From positions 1,550,001-1,614,000 of the forward strand of contig JADJWO010000001.1 in the NCBI GenBank assembly GCA_016716325.1: a stretch of DNA of 64,000 nt, in the 5' to 3' direction. The translations under genes and the position numbers were made by a program. Each line of letters starts with the position of its first letter. The stretch's first letter is position 1. The notes beneath the pieces were generated by a model. It was given only the letters and a program-made list of their open reading frames with translations, made no database searches and had not been told where the DNA came from. Source of the DNA: Nitrosomonadales bacterium. GTDB taxonomy: Bacteria; Pseudomonadota; Gammaproteobacteria; Burkholderiales; Gallionellaceae. Shown here one piece after another: positions 15,960 to 24,451 of the stretch.

Positions 15960-18500
15960 TTATACAGCTATTTTCTTTTTTACCGACGCACGGGGTTTGG
16001 TTTTAGCTTCTTTTTTTTCAACAACCTTTTTTGCAGATTTTTTAACTGTCTTTATTTTTCCAGTTTTGCCCTTTGCCGCTTTGGCGGCGACTAGATTAAG
16101 CCCATCTTCCAGGGTGATGGCTTCGGGTAATACGCCCTTTGGCAAGGTCGCATTGATCTTGCCGTGACGCACATAGGGACCATAGCGACCGCTGCATACC
16201 TCTACAGGGGCATTATCATCCGGATGGCTGCCTAGAGTGCGAAGCACAATGTTGTTATCGCGCGCTTGCGCCAGCAGATCCAGCGCACGATCCAACTGCA
16301 TATCGAAAATATTATCGGTGCGCGGAATGGATTTGAATTTGCCGTCATGACCGATATAAGGACCGAAGCGGCCAATATTGACAATAACCTTCTTGCCAGA
16401 TTCGGGATTCAGGCCAAGTTCACGTGGAAGCGATAGCAATTTTAATGCGCTGGATAAATCAGCCTGTTCAATCGGCATTTCTTTGGGCCAAGAAACCCTC
16501 TTGGGTTTGGTTTTTGCCCCCTTTTCAGCTTCACCGAGTTGTACATAGTGGCCGTACGGACCGCGTAACAGAAGTACGGCCAAATCCATTTCCGGGTGCA
16601 GGCCAAGCATCACGCGGGCAGAGGCATCATCTGGTGATTCCCCGGTGATGCTACGCTTATACTTGCATTCCGGATAATTGGTGCAACTTATAAAACTACC
16701 ATAACGGCTAAGTTTCTTAGCGAGTGGTTTGCCACAGTCCGGACAAGCCTCGTCAAGTAATTCCACGGGGCGATCAATGTTGGTTTTATCGTTAACAAGC
16801 GCGGAAAAATCTTTCCAGAACTCATCAAGCACGCCAATCCAATCTCGCTTTCCGTCAGACACTTCATCCAACTCATCTTCAAAGTGCGCTGTAAAACCAT
16901 AATCTACATAGCGAGTGAAATGTTCAGTCAAGAAGCGAGTAACCACTCGCCCAACGTCCGTGGGCACAAAGCGTTTTTTGTCTAGGAGAGCATATTCACG
17001 GGCTTGCAACGTAGAGATAATGGTGGCGTAGGTAGATGGGCGGCCAATCCCATGTTCTTCCAAGGCCTTAACCAGGCTGGCCTCTGAAAACCGAGGTGGA
17101 GGCTGAGTAAAATGCTGCTCACCGTATAAATTATCAACCGGCAAGACATCGCCTTCAGACAGTGGTGGCAAGCTTCCCCCCTCTTCTTCGACGGCATCAT
17201 CGACACCTTCCGTATATACCCCGATAAAACCCGGGAAAACCAATACTTGTCCGGTAGCACGAAATAACGTGTTATCGCCGCCCAAACGAATATCGAGGCT
17301 GACGGTATCAAAGCGAGCTGGCGCCATTTGGCATGCGAGCGTACGTTTCCATATCATTTCATAAAGACGCGCCTGATCGGCGGTCAAATGGGGGCGCAAG
17401 CTATCAGGTGTACGCTCGATGGCTGTCGGGCGTATTGCTTCGTGCGATTCCTGTGCGTTCTTGCTTTTGTTCTTGTAGATCGGCTGTGTGCTGGGCAAAT
17501 ATTCACTGGAAAAATTATTGCTTATATAACCACGAATTTCTTGCACCGCCTCCATGGCAAGGGAAAGTGAGTCGGTGCGCATATAGGAAATCAAACCGAC
17601 AACCTGACCGCCGATATCAATGCCTTCGTACAAGGCCTGTGCGGTACGCATGGTGCGTTCAGCTGACATGCCCAATTTGCGTACGGCCTCCTGCTGGAGG
17701 GTGGATGTGGTAAACGGTGGAGCTGCATAGCGCTGTCGCACCTTCTTTTCAACACGAACAACCTTCGGGGGCAGCTTCGCATTAATAAGCTTGGAGTGAA
17801 TCGCCTCATATTCGGTTTGACTGCCAATACTGAGCTGCTCCAATTTCTTGCCTTGGTATTGAAACAATCTGGCAGTAAATGGTTGATGGTTCTTGTTGCT
17901 ATCAAGATGTACAGTCCAATATTCATTACTATTGAACGCTTCAATTTCCAGTTCTCGCTCGACAATTAGCCGCAGTGCAGGACTTTGCACCCTTCCTGCC
18001 GACAATCCAGGACGAATCTTGCGCCACAACAAGGGCGAAAGATTAAAGCCAACCAAGTAATCAAGTGCGCGCCGAGCCTGTTGCGCATTTACCAGCGGCA
18101 TAGATATCTCGCGAGGGTGAGCGACCGCTTCACGAACTGCAGACTGAGTGATCTCGTAAAATACAACGCGCTGCATTTTCTTGCTTTTCAATGCGCGCTT
18201 TCCTTTAAGCAGCTCGGAAATATGCCAAGCAATTGCCTCTCCTTCGCGATCCGGGTCTGGCGCCAGCAGGATATTGTCGGCCTGAGCTGCTGCCTTGGCG
18301 ATTGCCTCCACATGTTTACTGTTGCGTGCGATGGTTTCGTACCGCATGGCAAAATCATTGTCTGGATCAACTGCGCCGGTTTTGGGTATCAGATCGCGTA
18401 CATGGCCATATGAAGCAAGGACATCGAAATCCTTGCCCAAGTATTTTTTGAGGGTTTTGGCTTTTGCCGGGGATTCGACGATCAGAAGGTTGGTTGCCAT
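15960..18500 (-). CDS. topA: DNA topoisomerase I
   Basis: An 846-residue type IA topoisomerase that relaxes negative supercoils. TOPRIM is at the N-terminus (LLIVESPAKAKTLKKYLG, then LAPDPDREGEAIAWH). The active-site Tyr is in GLISYMRTDS near residue 311. One complete C4 zinc ribbon follows (CPDCGKPLAKK to CTNYPECKYKRS), and then Gly/Tyr-rich topoisomerase C-terminal repeats containing RFGPYIGHDGKF and GRYGPYVRHGK. The protein ends in a Lys/Ala-rich tail of about 45 residues likely to bind DNA. It is last of the LysM-dprA-smg-topA unit. Confidence 0.96.
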   Translation of the reverse strand: MATNLLIVESPAKAKTLKKYLGKDFDVLASYGHVRDLIPKTGAVDPDNDFAMRYETIARNSKHVEAIAKAAAQADNILLAPDPDREGEAIAWHISELLKGKRALKSKKMQRVVFYEITQSAVREAVAHPREISMPLVNAQQARRALDYLVGFNLSPLLWRKIRPGLSAGRVQSPALRLIVERELEIEAFNSNEYWTVHLDSNKNHQPFTARLFQYQGKKLEQLSIGSQTEYEAIHSKLINAKLPPKVVRVEKKVRQRYAAPPFTTSTLQQEAVRKLGMSAERTMRTAQALYEGIDIGGQVVGLISYMRTDSLSLAMEAVQEIRGYISNNFSSEYLPSTQPIYKNKSKNAQESHEAIRPTAIERTPDSLRPHLTADQARLYEMIWKRTLACQMAPARFDTVSLDIRLGGDNTLFRATGQVLVFPGFIGVYTEGVDDAVEEEGGSLPPLSEGDVLPVDNLYGEQHFTQPPPRFSEASLVKALEEHGIGRPSTYATIISTLQAREYALLDKKRFVPTDVGRVVTRFLTEHFTRYVDYGFTAHFEDELDEVSDGKRDWIGVLDEFWKDFSALVNDKTNIDRPVELLDEACPDCGKPLAKKLSRYGSFISCTNYPECKYKRSITGESPDDASARVMLGLHPEMDLAVLLLRGPYGHYVQLGEAEKGAKTKPKRVSWPKEMPIEQADLSSALKLLSLPRELGLNPESGKKVIVNIGRFGPYIGHDGKFKSIPRTDNIFDMQLDRALDLLAQARDNNIVLRTLGSHPDDNAPVEVCSGRYGPYVRHGKINATLPKGVLPEAITLEDGLNLVAAKAAKGKTGKIKTVKKSAKKVVEKKEAKTKPRASVKKKIAV

Positions 18501-18509
18501 GCGTGAGGT

Positions 18510-18965
18510 TTAATGTAATTGCGTGGAATGCAGTGTATTGAGCAATTCCTCGATCAACAGCGCATCGAGGTCTTGATGGCGGTTCCATAGCACCATCAGC
18601 ATAATCATTTTGAGCTTATCCAGCCCGAGGTTCTCGTGTTGCAATGCGACAGCCCGATCAATGATCATTTCGCGTTCTACAGCGGAAATCATGCGTTGTT
18701 GTTCCGAGAACAGCAAGAACTGGCGCGCTGCGAAACTGATGCGCTGTTGCTCCAGCTCTGCAAAGTAACGTATTCCGGTGCATTCAATGGCGGCGGGATA
18801 ATTAACGGGATCTTGTTGATGCAATGCGGACAGCCAAGTTATTGCTTCGTCTATTTCCTCACCCTCAAAACCGGCAGCAGAAAGCTTGCGCGACAATTTG
18901 TCCGGCTCGGGATAACTGCCGGCATCAAAATAGCTTTCAAAAAGATACATTAATATTTCAAACAT
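18510..18965 (-). CDS. smg: Smg family protein (DUF494)
   Basis: A 151-residue acidic, mostly helical protein matching the Smg/DUF494 family from its opening MFEILMYLFESYF and from its position between dprA and topA, the same as in E. coli. Its molecular role is not established. No catalytic motif or membrane segment is seen. Spacing to dprA is 5 bases and to topA 9 bases. Confidence 0.9.
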   Translation of the reverse strand: MFEILMYLFESYFDAGSYPEPDKLSRKLSAAGFEGEEIDEAITWLSALHQQDPVNYPAAIECTGIRYFAELEQQRISFAARQFLLFSEQQRMISAVEREMIIDRAVALQHENLGLDKLKMIMLMVLWNRHQDLDALLIEELLNTLHSTQLH

Positions 18966-18970
18966 GATAT

Positions 18971-20047
18971 TCAGTGAATTCGTTGATACAAGCCGCCGGG
19001 CAACACGCTGATGCGCCCATCCAATTCAAGCGTCAACAGCATGGCGGATAGCTCGGCTACCGTCAAGCCGCAACGAATACTGAGGGTGTCAGTATCAACC
19101 GGGTCGTAACCAAGTTGCTCAAGTAAAGCGAGACAGGCGCCCTGATTATCTGGATTGTCCAAAGGGACAATTACCGAGTTGCCCAACTCTTCCAGAATAT
19201 CTTGCGCAGTCTCGATTAATTTCGCACCCTGTTTAATCAAAGCATGACAACCTTTACTATGGGGAGCGTGAATGGAACCGGGAATCGCAAATACATCCCT
19301 GCCCTGCTCCGATGCCAATCGTGCAGTAATCAAAGAACCGCTTTGCAATGACGCTTCCACTACCAGGCAACCCATGCTCATACCGCTAATTAAACGATTG
19401 CGGCGCGGAAAGTTGCCGGCTAATGGTGGTGTGCCAAGCGGAAACTCCGAAATAAGCGCCCCTTTTTGGACAAGCATGTGAGCCAACTCATGATTGGCAG
19501 CAGGATAAACCTTGTCCAGTCCTGTGCCGACAACAGCAATGCTGCTCCCCCGTCCTTGCAGTGCGCCACGATGGGCGGCGGCGTCAATGCCGTGAGCCAT
19601 GCCACTGATAATGCATATTCCGGCGCCACTAAGCGATTTGGCAAAAGCTTCGGCGTTGTGGTTTCCCTGCGGGGTGGAATTGCGGCTACCGACAATAGCC
19701 AGAGCAGGATGATTGAGCAAATCGAGGCGGCCCTTGACATACAAAAGCAATGGAGGATCGGGAATATGCAGCAGATTTTGCGGGTAGTCACTATCGGCTA
19801 GCGTGACAATGTGGTTATTGCTGTCCTCCAGCCAAGCCAAAACAGGAACAAGTTGTTCATCATCAATTCCCCGGCCAACCTCAACAGCTACATTGCTTTT
19901 GACAATCAACTTGAGGGAACCCGGGGATGCAGAAAAAATCGCTTCGGGAGAGCCGAACTCCTTTAACAGACGGCGCGCACTATCAGCTCCCAAGCCTCGT
20001 ACCAAGCTTAGCGCCAGCCAAGCCTTGAGCGGGAAATCTACGGCCAT
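18971..20047 (-). CDS. dprA: DNA processing protein DprA (Smf)
   Basis: A 358-residue DprA that loads RecA on incoming single-stranded DNA during natural transformation. A helix-hairpin-helix-like N-terminus (SLVRGLGADSARRLLKEFGS) precedes the Rossmann-fold core with GSRNSTPQG, SGMAHGIDAAAH and GTGLDKVYPAANH. A C-terminal winged helix (DPVDTDTLSIRCGLTVAELS) is present. Transformation genes need type IV pili, and a pilin operon lies at 34-42 kb, but no comEA or comEC is seen here, so competence is only suggested. Two bases separate it from the LysM gene. Confidence 0.95.
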   Translation of the reverse strand: MAVDFPLKAWLALSLVRGLGADSARRLLKEFGSPEAIFSASPGSLKLIVKSNVAVEVGRGIDDEQLVPVLAWLEDSNNHIVTLADSDYPQNLLHIPDPPLLLYVKGRLDLLNHPALAIVGSRNSTPQGNHNAEAFAKSLSGAGICIISGMAHGIDAAAHRGALQGRGSSIAVVGTGLDKVYPAANHELAHMLVQKGALISEFPLGTPPLAGNFPRRNRLISGMSMGCLVVEASLQSGSLITARLASEQGRDVFAIPGSIHAPHSKGCHALIKQGAKLIETAQDILEELGNSVIVPLDNPDNQGACLALLEQLGYDPVDTDTLSIRCGLTVAELSAMLLTLELDGRISVLPGGLYQRIH

Positions 20048-20049
20048 GC

Positions 20050-21072
20050 TCAGGGGGTTTGTGCGCGGTCCAGCAGTTGTACCGGCAGGCGTGTATTCAT
20101 TACCAATCCGTATGAAATCTTGTCAAATACGCGAAACACGAATACCAGACCATAACGTTCATCTGGCAACAGGAAATCCGCGCCCTCGCTTGTTACCATT
20201 TCTCCTTTGCGATAAAGCGCCAGCACGTGACCGTTTTCGATTCCGTTACGCGCGCCCTTGTTGAGAGTGATAATGGTATTTTGCCCAGCTTGGGATACAC
20301 CGCCATATACTGAAATTACACTGGCAGCAATATTATTACCAGGAGCGTGCGGCAGATAATTGCTGATGATTTCACTGGAAGGCGCAACCAGGCGATCACC
20401 CGAATAGATTTCTTGTACAGAAGAGGTAATTTCAACAGTGCTGACGTTTGCAAAAGTCTTGGCTTCTGCAGTGCCCAGATAGATTGCCTCGACACCCAAC
20501 ACTTCATCAGTATCAGGATCGATGAATCTCTTGCCCGGGCGGTAAATCTGCCATTTGCCGCCTTTATCCTGCGAAAGGTTCTTTGCAAAACCGATATCGT
20601 GGACTGCCAACAGTACGCGACCCTCACGCGCTCCGATCAGTGTTGGCGCATCCTTCAGGGCGCCCTCTTCAATGACAAGCGGCTGGCTCAGGAACGGTGT
20701 AATGCTTTTTGAGGAAATGCTCGGAATAACATCGTAAGCGCTTGGACTCGCGATGGCTTGGGGTGAAAGCTTGAGAATATCCCTGCCGCCCGCCGCGCCG
20801 ATCTCCAAAGTTCCGTTTGCGCGATTCAGAATGATCACATCTCCAGGATAAATCCAGTGTGGATCCTTGATGGTATCTTTGTTCATGCCCCAAATCTGCG
20901 GCCACTTCCATGGGTCCTTGAAGAACATTCCGGAAATGTCCCACAATGTATCACCCTTGACGACGATGTGCCGGTCTGGCGCGTCGGTGCGTATTTCCGG
21001 GCTGATTTCGGAGGGGGCGGCAAAAGCCAGGGCGGGCAATAAAAAGCAAATCAGCGATATAATCTTGCGCAT
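20050..21072 (-). CDS. Secreted LysM-domain protein
   Basis: A 340-residue protein with a Sec signal peptide (MRKIISLICFLLPALAFA, cleavage after AFA). One LysM domain lies near residues 34-80: IVVKGDTLWDISGMFFKD then WKWPQIWGMN, with PGDVIIL closing it. The remaining 250 residues are beta-rich and carry no hydrolase motif, so it probably binds peptidoglycan rather than cutting it. The start at 21072 has GGAG eight bases upstream; a longer frame from 21138 would put 22 residues ahead of the signal. It starts the leftward dprA unit and is divergent from def. Confidence 0.88.
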   Translation of the reverse strand: MRKIISLICFLLPALAFAAPSEISPEIRTDAPDRHIVVKGDTLWDISGMFFKDPWKWPQIWGMNKDTIKDPHWIYPGDVIILNRANGTLEIGAAGGRDILKLSPQAIASPSAYDVIPSISSKSITPFLSQPLVIEEGALKDAPTLIGAREGRVLLAVHDIGFAKNLSQDKGGKWQIYRPGKRFIDPDTDEVLGVEAIYLGTAEAKTFANVSTVEITSSVQEIYSGDRLVAPSSEIISNYLPHAPGNNIAASVISVYGGVSQAGQNTIITLNKGARNGIENGHVLALYRKGEMVTSEGADFLLPDERYGLVFVFRVFDKISYGLVMNTRLPVQLLDRAQTP

Positions 21073-21164
21073 GGAAAGCTCCGGCAGAGTCGATAGTAAG
21101 GGACACGCAATGTTGTCGTGTTGCGTTAAATTCTGCATCTAGTCATATAAATAAGCAAGCATTT

Positions 21165-21668
21165 ATGGCAATCCTGAAAATTTTGCAATATCCCGACGAG
21201 CGACTACACAAGATTGCAAATCGCGTCGATTACATTGATGACCATATCCGCAAACTGGTGCGCGATATGGCGGAAACCATGTATGCCGCTCCCGGCGTGG
21301 GTTTGGCGGCAACACAGGTGGACGTACATAAACAGGTTATCGTGGCCGATGTTTCAGAGGCACGCGATCAATTGATGGTATTTATTAATCCTGAAATTAT
21401 TGCCAGTAACGGCGAAAATGAATGTGAAGAGGGCTGTCTGTCGGTACCGGGCATTTATGAGACCGTACGCCGCGCGGAAAAGGTGACCGTACGTGCCCTT
21501 GATGAAAAAGGTGATTTAATTACGCTCGAAGCCGAAGGTTTTTTGGCGGTTTGCATACAACATGAAATGGATCATTTGCGCGGAAAGGTATTTGTCGAGT
21601 ATCTGTCCCAATTGAAACAGTCCCGCATTCGCGCCAAGCTGAAAAAGCGACAACGCGAAACACTATAA
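21165..21668 (+). CDS. def: Peptide deformylase
   Basis: A 167-residue type I deformylase, the usual length. The three family motifs are all intact: GVGLAATQ (44-51), EGCLS (89-93) with Cys91 as metal ligand, and HEMDH (133-137) with two His ligands and the catalytic Glu134. It removes the formyl group from nascent proteins. Fmt, the enzyme that adds formyl to initiator tRNA, follows 9 bases later. Confidence 0.97.
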   Translation: MAILKILQYPDERLHKIANRVDYIDDHIRKLVRDMAETMYAAPGVGLAATQVDVHKQVIVADVSEARDQLMVFINPEIIASNGENECEEGCLSVPGIYETVRRAEKVTVRALDEKGDLITLEAEGFLAVCIQHEMDHLRGKVFVEYLSQLKQSRIRAKLKKRQRETL

Positions 21669-21677
21669 AGTATCTCC

Positions 21678-22598
21678 GTGAAAATCATTTTTGCCGGTAC
21701 TCCGCAATTTGCTGCCAATGCGCTGGCAGCACTACACGAAGAGCATCAAATTGTTGCCGTTTTAACCCAGCCGGACCGGAGGGCCGGTCGGGGCATGCAA
21801 TTGACCTCTGGACCGGTAAAGCAGCTGGCATTACAACACGGATTACAGGTATTGCAGCCCGCCTCGCTTCGAACAGAAGAGGCGCAACGAGAGATTGCCG
21901 CACTGGATGCAGAAGTAATGGTTGTTGCCGCTTATGGACTTATCCTGCCACGGGCTGTGCTTGGTTTGCCCCGTTTCGGTTGCCTGAATATCCATGCTTC
22001 ACTGTTGCCACGCTGGCGTGGTGCCGCACCGATCCAGCGGGCAATCCTTGCCGGCGACAATGAGACTGGCATTACCATCATGCAGATGGATGAGGGGCTG
22101 GATACTGGAGATATGCTGCTGCGGCGATCCTGTCCCATTTCGCCAAACGATACTGCAGCGACATTGCACGACAAATTGGCAGAGCTGGGGGCAAGCAGCA
22201 TTCTGGAAGCGTTGCGTCTGCTGCAGGAAAACCGGCTGACAGCGGTTAAACAGGACGACACAGTTGCCACTTATGCCGCGAAACTGCTCAAAAGCGAGAG
22301 CCAGATCAACTGGCAAATGGATGCGCGGCAGATTGTATATGCCGTGCGGGCGTTCAACCCTTTCCCGGTGTGCCATACGGTTTTCAACGGGATGGGAATC
22401 AAGATATGGCAGGCGGAACACACTGTGCAACAAGGCGAGCCTGGTACAGTTCTGGCGCTGGGTAAGCAAGGAATTACTGTAGCGTGTGGCAAGGATGCAT
22501 TACGGCTGGAAGTGCTACAGCGGCCCGGTGGCAAGGCGCAGCCAGCCAGCCAATTTTTGCAGGCCATACCGGTCAGGGTCGGCGACCGGTTCTTGTAA
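21678..22598 (+). CDS. fmt: Methionyl-tRNA formyltransferase
   Basis: A 306-residue enzyme that formylates Met-tRNA(fMet) with 10-formyl-THF. The catalytic loop CLNIHASLLPRWRGAAPIQ (102-120) has Asn104 and His106, and the C-terminal OB-like domain follows from about residue 205. Translation appears to begin at a GTG (21678); no in-frame ATG lies nearby upstream that would fit. rsmB starts on the base after its stop codon. Confidence 0.97.
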   Translation: MKIIFAGTPQFAANALAALHEEHQIVAVLTQPDRRAGRGMQLTSGPVKQLALQHGLQVLQPASLRTEEAQREIAALDAEVMVVAAYGLILPRAVLGLPRFGCLNIHASLLPRWRGAAPIQRAILAGDNETGITIMQMDEGLDTGDMLLRRSCPISPNDTAATLHDKLAELGASSILEALRLLQENRLTAVKQDDTVATYAAKLLKSESQINWQMDARQIVYAVRAFNPFPVCHTVFNGMGIKIWQAEHTVQQGEPGTVLALGKQGITVACGKDALRLEVLQRPGGKAQPASQFLQAIPVRVGDRFL

Positions 22599-23873
22599 AT
22601 GCATAATCTGCAACTCGTCGCCAGCCAAATCGTTCAGCAAGTGCTGGCGAATGGGCGCAACCTCAATCATGTGCTGGATGCAGCGTTGCGCGACAAGATG
22701 AATTGGACATCATCACAACGCGCTGCATTGCAGGACCTGAGTTATGGCACGCTGCGTTTTTATGGACAGTTGCATGCAATCCTGCAAGCGCTATTACACA
22801 AGCCATTATCAGATGAACGTCTGCAATTTCTCATGCTGGTTGCGCTGTACCAGTTGCAGTACAGCAGGGCAGCAAAATACGCCGTAGTGGATCATGCTGT
22901 ACGCGCTGCACAATCCTTGAACCCCCGAACGAGCGGTTTGGCCAATGCAATCCTGCGCAATTTTTTGCGCAACCACGCCATTTTGCTTGAACAGGCCGCC
23001 CAAGATGGAGAAGGAAAATACAACCATCCTCAATGGTGGATAGACGAATTGCAAAGGCAGTACGGCGAACAAAGCCCCGCCATACTGACTGCAGGCAATC
23101 AGCATCCGCCGATGACTTTGCGGATTAACCGACGATATGGCAAGACGGCGGAATATTTGTCGCAACTGGAACGGCAGGGTCTCTCCGCCCAATTGGTCGA
23201 ACCAGACGCATTGAAACTGGATAAACCGGTTGCTGTAGATAATCTGCCCGGGTTTCATTCGGGGATGGTTTCAGTGCAGGATGCCGGCGCGCAATATGCC
23301 GCACACCTGCTGGACGTACAGGACGGCATGCGCGTGCTGGATGCGTGTGCCGCGCCGGGCGGGAAGACCGCCCACATTTTGGAGTGCGCGCAGGTGGACA
23401 TGGTTGCGTTGGATAAGGACGAAAAACGCTTGCAACGCGTCGCGGAAAATTTGCGGCGTCTGCAATTATCCGCATCTTTGGTGTCGGGTGATGCAGGCAA
23501 ACCGGAAGGCTGGTGGGATGGAAAAACTTTTCAGAGGATACTGGCCGACGTACCCTGCTCTGCCTCTGGCGTGGTGCGTCGACATCCGGATATCAAATGG
23601 TTGCGCCGTCAGGAAGATATCCCCGCATTCGCCGCGCAACAACTGGATATTCTGCAGGCGTTGTGGCGACTGCTGGCACAAAATGGTAAATTGCTCTACG
23701 CCACCTGTTCGGTTTTCCAGCAGGAAAATGAGCGGGTAGTCGCGACATTTCTGGAACATCACCCGGAGGCGCGCCGATTACAAATATCCTTGCCGGAGAA
23801 TAGCGGGGGACAATTGCTACCCGATGACGAGCATGATGGTTTCTTTTATGCGCTACTTCAAAAAAGCGTTTAG
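22599..23873 (+). CDS. rsmB: 16S rRNA m5C967 methyltransferase RsmB
   Basis: A 424-residue RNA cytosine-C5 methyltransferase. The N-terminal NusB-like RNA-binding domain occupies about 1-140. The SAM-binding motif is VLDACAAPGGKTAHILE near residue 245. Both catalytic cysteines are visible, in ADVPCSASGVVRRHPDIKW and LLYATCSVFQQEN. It methylates C967 of 16S rRNA. The last 50 bases are shared, in another frame, with the next gene. Confidence 0.96.
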   Translation: MHNLQLVASQIVQQVLANGRNLNHVLDAALRDKMNWTSSQRAALQDLSYGTLRFYGQLHAILQALLHKPLSDERLQFLMLVALYQLQYSRAAKYAVVDHAVRAAQSLNPRTSGLANAILRNFLRNHAILLEQAAQDGEGKYNHPQWWIDELQRQYGEQSPAILTAGNQHPPMTLRINRRYGKTAEYLSQLERQGLSAQLVEPDALKLDKPVAVDNLPGFHSGMVSVQDAGAQYAAHLLDVQDGMRVLDACAAPGGKTAHILECAQVDMVALDKDEKRLQRVAENLRRLQLSASLVSGDAGKPEGWWDGKTFQRILADVPCSASGVVRRHPDIKWLRRQEDIPAFAAQQLDILQALWRLLAQNGKLLYATCSVFQQENERVVATFLEHHPEARRLQISLPENSGGQLLPDDEHDGFFYALLQKSV

Positions 23874-24444
23874 CGTATTGCTGCGCAGCGCGCTGCTCGT
23901 CGGGCTGTTGCTCACATCGGTCTATGCGGATGACGTTTTCGTCAACAAGTCGGAAATGCGTTCAGGCGAGGAAGGTTATCAAATCTACGTCGACTATGAC
24001 ATCAAATTGACCGACGTGGTGCAGCAGGCCCTGTCACGCGGGATACCGATTTATTTTGTAAGTGAATTTTCATTGAAGCGCTCCCGCTGGTATTGGCTGG
24101 ATGAAGAAATCTTTCTGGGCCAACAGACCGTCAAGCTTTCCTATAGCGTATTGACGCGGCAATACCGTATCTCGCGAGGTGCGCTGTTCCAGAATTTTGC
24201 CAGCCTTGATGACGCACTGGACATATTATCCAGACAAAGCTCCGACTTTATTCCTGCGGAAGCGATGCAGAAGAGTGGGGACTATACGGTCGCGGTAAGA
24301 TTGCGATTGGACACCACACAATTACCGAAATTGTTTCAGGTGAATATGTTGACCGGCAAGGACTGGACACTCGATTCAGGCTGGTATCGCTGGGTGATCA
24401 GGCCCGATGAAAATAACGCGAGCAGTGATAGCAAGGCGGGGTAG
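23824..24444 (+). CDS. DUF4390 family exported protein
   Basis: A protein of up to 206 residues with an N-terminal hydrophobic signal (KKAFSVLLRSALLVGLLLTS) and likely cleavage after VYA. The rest is a predicted periplasmic beta-rich domain with WYWLDEEIF and YRISRG segments, as in DUF4390. In-frame ATGs at 23824, 23833, 23836 and 23848 all overlap rsmB; the last would place the signal peptide right at the N-terminus and may be the real start. Function is unknown, but its regular placement before ntrY suggests a link with that sensor. Confidence 0.82.
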   Translation: MTSMMVSFMRYFKKAFSVLLRSALLVGLLLTSVYADDVFVNKSEMRSGEEGYQIYVDYDIKLTDVVQQALSRGIPIYFVSEFSLKRSRWYWLDEEIFLGQQTVKLSYSVLTRQYRISRGALFQNFASLDDALDILSRQSSDFIPAEAMQKSGDYTVAVRLRLDTTQLPKLFQVNMLTGKDWTLDSGWYRWVIRPDENNASSDSKAG

Positions 24445-24451
24445 CGGAGCA